A stretch of DNA of 26,309 nt from JAKVCB01 sp963578605 (lineage in GTDB: Bacteria; Planctomycetota; Planctomycetia; Pirellulales; Lacipirellulaceae): positions 1 to 26,309 of the forward strand of contig CAUZEA010000083.1 in NCBI GenBank assembly GCA_963578605.1, given 5' to 3'. The translations under genes and the position numbers were made by a program. Under the pieces are notes generated by a model, which worked only from the letters and a program-made list of their open reading frames with translations, was not told the origin of the DNA and searched no databases. This document shows positions 23,570 to 26,309 of this stretch, one piece after another (position 1 is the stretch's first letter; each line of letters begins with the position of its first letter).

Positions 23570-23653
23570 AGGTCCGCAGCAAGCCATCTTCAGCCAGCCG
23601 GGCAGTACAGCGATTTGTCGATAACTCAAGGTGTGCATCTCACAGCGGCGAAT

Positions 23654-24619
23654 CTACGCGGGGGATTTCGCACTGGCTTGATGTTGGTCGCTTTGTAAGA
23701 GCGTTTGCAAGTGAACCTCCACGCACTCAGCAAGCCGTTGTGGGTGATACCCACCCTCAAGCACGCTCACCAACCGACCGTTCGCGTAAGTCCTGGCAAC
23801 CTCCAACACCGTATTGGTGAGTTCAACAAAATCTTCCACCTCCAGGCCCAACGATCCAACCGGATCCTCTCGGTGACTATCGAAGCCGGCGCTAATGAGG
23901 ACCAATTCTGGTTTAATTCGGGCAGCAAAGTTCTCTAGTTCTGCCTTAAAGATTTGAACATATTGACTTCGTAGGATTCCAAATGGCACGGGGACGTTAT
24001 GGGTGGTGCCAAGTCCCAACCCATGGCCTGTTTCCTCACCGGCTCCCGTTCCGGGATAAAACGGCCAACGATGAACTGAGAAGAAACCGACTCGCGAATC
24101 TTCATAGAAAATGTCCTGTGTTCCGTTTCCATGATGCACATCCCAATCGACGATCAACATGCGGTCAACCTGACACTGCTGGGCCGCCATGCTGGCAGCA
24201 ATTGCGATATTGTTCATCAGACAAAAACCCATAGCCCGTTGTGCGAGCGCGTGGTGACCCGGTGGACGAACAAGGCAAAGCGCCTGGTGGTGCGGGCCAC
24301 TGGTCACACGGTCAACCGCATCACAAGCAGCTCCGGCAGCCAGCCGCGCCACCGCCTCGGAAGCGGGGGAAACAATCGTATCTGGATCGAGTTGACCTCC
24401 ACCTTGCTCTGCCGTTTGGCGAAGCCGGGCAAGGTGATCCTGGCCATGAACCTGGCAAAGCTGTGCGAGCGTTGCCGGTTTCCAGCAGGGTCGCTCACAT
24501 AGGTCGGTGAGCGCCAGCTTCTCAAGCTGATTGGTAACGGCCAGCAGGCGCGCCGCGGACTCGGGATGCCCACCCGTATCATGATCAAGAAAACGAGAAT
24601 CTGTGTACAAAAGGGTCAT
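23654..24619 (-). CDS. Histone deacetylase-family amidohydrolase
   Basis: A zinc amidohydrolase of the HDAC/AcuC/APAH superfamily, 321 residues from ATG 24619; a second ATG directly upstream at 24622 is equally possible and is used for the numbering here. Motifs include PPGHH (120-124, the His pair), DWDVHHGNGTQ with zinc ligands Asp161 and His163, SAGFDSHREDP with Asp248, and the catalytic Tyr292 in LEGGYHP. All active-site residues are present, so it should be active. Bacterial members act on acetylated lysine, polyamines or acetoin-related enzymes; the sequence looks class II-like and the substrate is unknown. No acetyl-CoA synthetase or acetyltransferase gene is nearby, which argues against calling it acuC. 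It is convergent with the DUF11 gene and divergent from the last gene of the window. Confidence 0.93.
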   Translation of the reverse strand: MTLLYTDSRFLDHDTGGHPESAARLLAVTNQLEKLALTDLCERPCWKPATLAQLCQVHGQDHLARLRQTAEQGGGQLDPDTIVSPASEAVARLAAGAACDAVDRVTSGPHHQALCLVRPPGHHALAQRAMGFCLMNNIAIAASMAAQQCQVDRMLIVDWDVHHGNGTQDIFYEDSRVGFFSVHRWPFYPGTGAGEETGHGLGLGTTHNVPVPFGILRSQYVQIFKAELENFAARIKPELVLISAGFDSHREDPVGSLGLEVEDFVELTNTVLEVARTYANGRLVSVLEGGYHPQRLAECVEVHLQTLLQSDQHQASAKSPA

Positions 24620-24622
24620 CAT

Positions 24623-24977
24623 TCACGCCAATGTTTTGAGCATTAGTGGCACCCTGGCGATTCGTATTTTCAGTTCCCTCACCCGAAGGTAGGGGCCAGA
24701 CGATTGTGACCACGATCGCTACAATAACATCGAAAATGGAGTAAATCATCGGCTAGAACGGGCGAAAAGGATGTGAAATTGACAACTTTCGGCCGTTCTT
24801 GATAGGATAAAGAAGTGCAAACCCCGCCTAAGCACGTGCCACAAATCATTACACTGGTTGAATTTATCGTTCAAACCGAGGTGGCTGGAATTATGTGGCC
24901 GGTGCCTTGCGAATAGTCCACGGTGCAGCCGCGACAGATCTGGGCACTTGTGCTCCCGTAGTATGAAGTGACTTGCC
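24623..24977. other. Divergent intergenic region with a candidate promoter
   Basis: There are 355 nt between the divergent deacetylase-family gene and the HEAT-like gene. It contains one good promoter candidate on the plus strand, listed separately, and no supported gene; a minus-strand frame (24746-25066) crosses it but looks like a shadow of the next gene. I see no clear promoter for the deacetylase gene. Confidence 0.45.
24779..24808 (+). promoter_or_regulatory. Candidate sigma-70-type promoter for the HEAT-like gene
   Basis: TTGACA at 24779-24784 and TAGGAT at 24803-24808 are separated by 18 nt. The -35 is perfect and the -10 matches at four of six positions. It would give a leader of about 160 nt. 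The layout repeats that before gltB. Confidence 0.45.
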
Positions 24978-26309
24978 ATGGACCGATCCTCTCGAATTCG
25001 ATTGCCAGGGAAATCTTTTCCCCTGCATGCCTGTACTGATGATTCTGCCCACAGCCACCGACTCAATCACCGGCGCCGCTTGAGTGTGGCAGTCTACGCG
25101 GCTGGGGTGGCGATCTTGACGCTCACTTGGTTCCCGGTAGAAGTCGCTGCGGCACACCAATCGGACAAGGTCAACCCCCAGGCTCGGCTTTTGAGACCGG
25201 TAGTGCAGAAGTGCATTAAGAATCCGGAGATCTACTCTGACGAGAAAGCACGCTTCGACGAGTATTTCCAGACGTACTTTTTTCCTAGCATGACGCAAAC
25301 CGAACCCGAACTTCTTGGCCTCCTGGGAGAGCGTCGAAAGGAGCTGGTAGAACGTTATCTCTGGGCATCCGATAACTCCGAGTTACAGAGCGACCTGACG
25401 AAAATGTCGTTCGATTTTGCGAAAAAGGTGGCCGGCAACCGGAATTACCATCCGGCCGTACGATTGAACGCAACGCTGCTGCTGGGCAGCCTGGATGCAA
25501 AGTACTCGGACAAGGTCAATAATCCGCCTACGCCCTATCCCGCCGCAACACAAACTCTGCTAAAGATCGTCGAGTTAGCAGCAGATAACGATCCACGAGT
25601 GACTCCTCCGATGTTGGCAGCGGCATTAATTGGATTGGAACGGCAAGCGCAATCTCGTGAAAATTTGTCACCTCAGGTGAAGAACGAATTCAAACAAACA
25701 CTGCTGAGAATCGTCAATCAACCGGAATTGTCGAAAGAGATGGATTCCGATGTGCAATATTGGCTGAAACGGGTCGCCGCAAGTGCCTTGGCCGAACTAA
25801 GCAAAACCAGTACAGACAACCAGATTGTGACCGACCTGATGTCGTTGATCTCTGCTCCCGATATGCCGTTGGAGGATCGCTGCCAGGTTGCAGTCATACT
25901 CACGAAAATCCCCCTGGAAGAAAAACAGGTAAGTACCGACGCAGTCGCCAAGGGACTCGTCTTGTTAACTGACACGGTGGCCAACAAAGCGGCAGAAAAG
26001 GCCGTTGAATTTGAGGACATGCGAATTGGAAAACGCCCTGGACGTGCCAACCTGCCTGGCCGCGTAATGAGGGGCTCGCAAGAACTTGAATTCGACCGCC
26101 GCCGCCTACTCAGTCAACTGGAAAACCTTAACACTGCCTTGGAAGTAATCAAACCCTTAACATCTGAGAAAATCCAAGTAGTAGTTGACGACGTGTTGAT
26201 CGCAATTCAGCCCGTACAAGAGGCTGCCAAAGATAAAGAAGTCGCGGATCTGACACTTACGGAATTCATCCGCCAAATGGCAGCGGATGTCAACTTGGCA
26301 GCGGAGCTG
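24978..26309 (+). CDS. Secreted HEAT-like-repeat protein, cut by the window end
   Basis: An open frame begins at ATG 24978 and continues without a stop to the last base, 444 codons so far. The first 33 residues are polar and basic, then a hydrophobic stretch (about 36-53) and AAAH at 57-60 suggest a signal peptide with a long n-region. The rest is helical, with HEAT-like repeat units around HPAVRLNATLLLGSL, NDPRVTPPMLAAALIGLER, VQYWLKRVAASALAELSK and LEDRCQVAVILTKI. No catalytic motif is visible. I do not recognise a named family; HEAT-like exported proteins are common in planctomycetes. The start lacks a ribosome site, and an internal start nearer the hydrophobic segment (for example TTG or GTG near the RRRLSVAV residues) cannot be excluded. 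The C-terminus is missing from this window. Confidence 0.7.
   Translation, partial: MDRSSRIRLPGKSFPLHACTDDSAHSHRLNHRRRLSVAVYAAGVAILTLTWFPVEVAAAHQSDKVNPQARLLRPVVQKCIKNPEIYSDEKARFDEYFQTYFFPSMTQTEPELLGLLGERRKELVERYLWASDNSELQSDLTKMSFDFAKKVAGNRNYHPAVRLNATLLLGSLDAKYSDKVNNPPTPYPAATQTLLKIVELAADNDPRVTPPMLAAALIGLERQAQSRENLSPQVKNEFKQTLLRIVNQPELSKEMDSDVQYWLKRVAASALAELSKTSTDNQIVTDLMSLISAPDMPLEDRCQVAVILTKIPLEEKQVSTDAVAKGLVLLTDTVANKAAEKAVEFEDMRIGKRPGRANLPGRVMRGSQELEFDRRRLLSQLENLNTALEVIKPLTSEKIQVVVDDVLIAIQPVQEAAKDKEVADLTLTEFIRQMAADVNLAAEL

Noticed and set aside
1..26309. CRISPR array, tRNA, rRNA, insertion sequence, prophage or toxin-antitoxin pair
   Set aside because: No regularly spaced repeats, no tRNA T-loop/acceptor pattern, no transposase or integrase motifs, and no short paired toxin-antitoxin frames were seen.

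Overview
The window looks like an ordinary chromosomal stretch from a planctomycete, most likely near the Pirellulales. I base this on the gene content: a Minf_1886-family protein (known essentially from Planctomycetes and Verrucomicrobia), a secreted prenyltransferase/squalene-oxidase-repeat protein, a large DUF11-repeat surface protein and secreted HEAT-like and Tyr/Asp-rich proteins. Weak or absent Shine-Dalgarno sites at most starts and loosely packed genes fit the same group. I assign this from memory of the families, not from a search. I see no rRNA, tRNA, CRISPR array, transposase, integrase or phage gene.

Layout. 1-4179 (plus): the tail of an unidentified gene, then lnt (apolipoprotein N-acyltransferase) and an ABC-F ATPase of the Uup type. 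4183-4821 (minus): rsmD (16S rRNA methyltransferase), tail to tail with the ABC-F gene with only 3 nt between them. 5088-6383 (plus): an exported cyclophilin with a helical N-terminal half. 6384-13799 (plus): a long leader with a candidate promoter, then gltB, gltD and a HAD phosphatase/mutase, probably one transcript; this is the nitrogen-assimilation block. 13821-16919 (minus): a secreted Tyr/Asp-rich protein, an isoprenylcysteine-methyltransferase-like membrane enzyme, a YhdH/AcuI-type oxidoreductase and a pterin-4a-carbinolamine dehydratase; the last two are 3 nt apart and should be co-transcribed. 17199-19022 (plus): a PSP1/RicT-like protein with the full cysteine set, a Minf_1886 protein and a 46-residue membrane protein. 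19373-23500 (plus): the squalene-cyclase-fold secreted protein and the four-repeat DUF11 protein, separated by 420 nt that hold a 23-bp-period direct repeat. 23654-24619 (minus): a histone-deacetylase-family amidohydrolase. 24978-end (plus): a secreted HEAT-like protein cut by the window edge.

Functional threads are lipoprotein maturation and translation (lnt, ABC-F, rsmD), glutamate synthesis (gltBD), a possible iron-sulfur RNA-processing cofactor (RicT-like) and envelope or exported proteins of unknown role. I did not find a convincing new multi-gene system. The most interesting leads are the RicT-like/Minf_1886/small-membrane-protein cluster, the SPPY motif in RsmD, the LDEPGN motif in the ABC-F protein, the two TTGACA-N18-TAGGNT promoter candidates and the exported repeat proteins.
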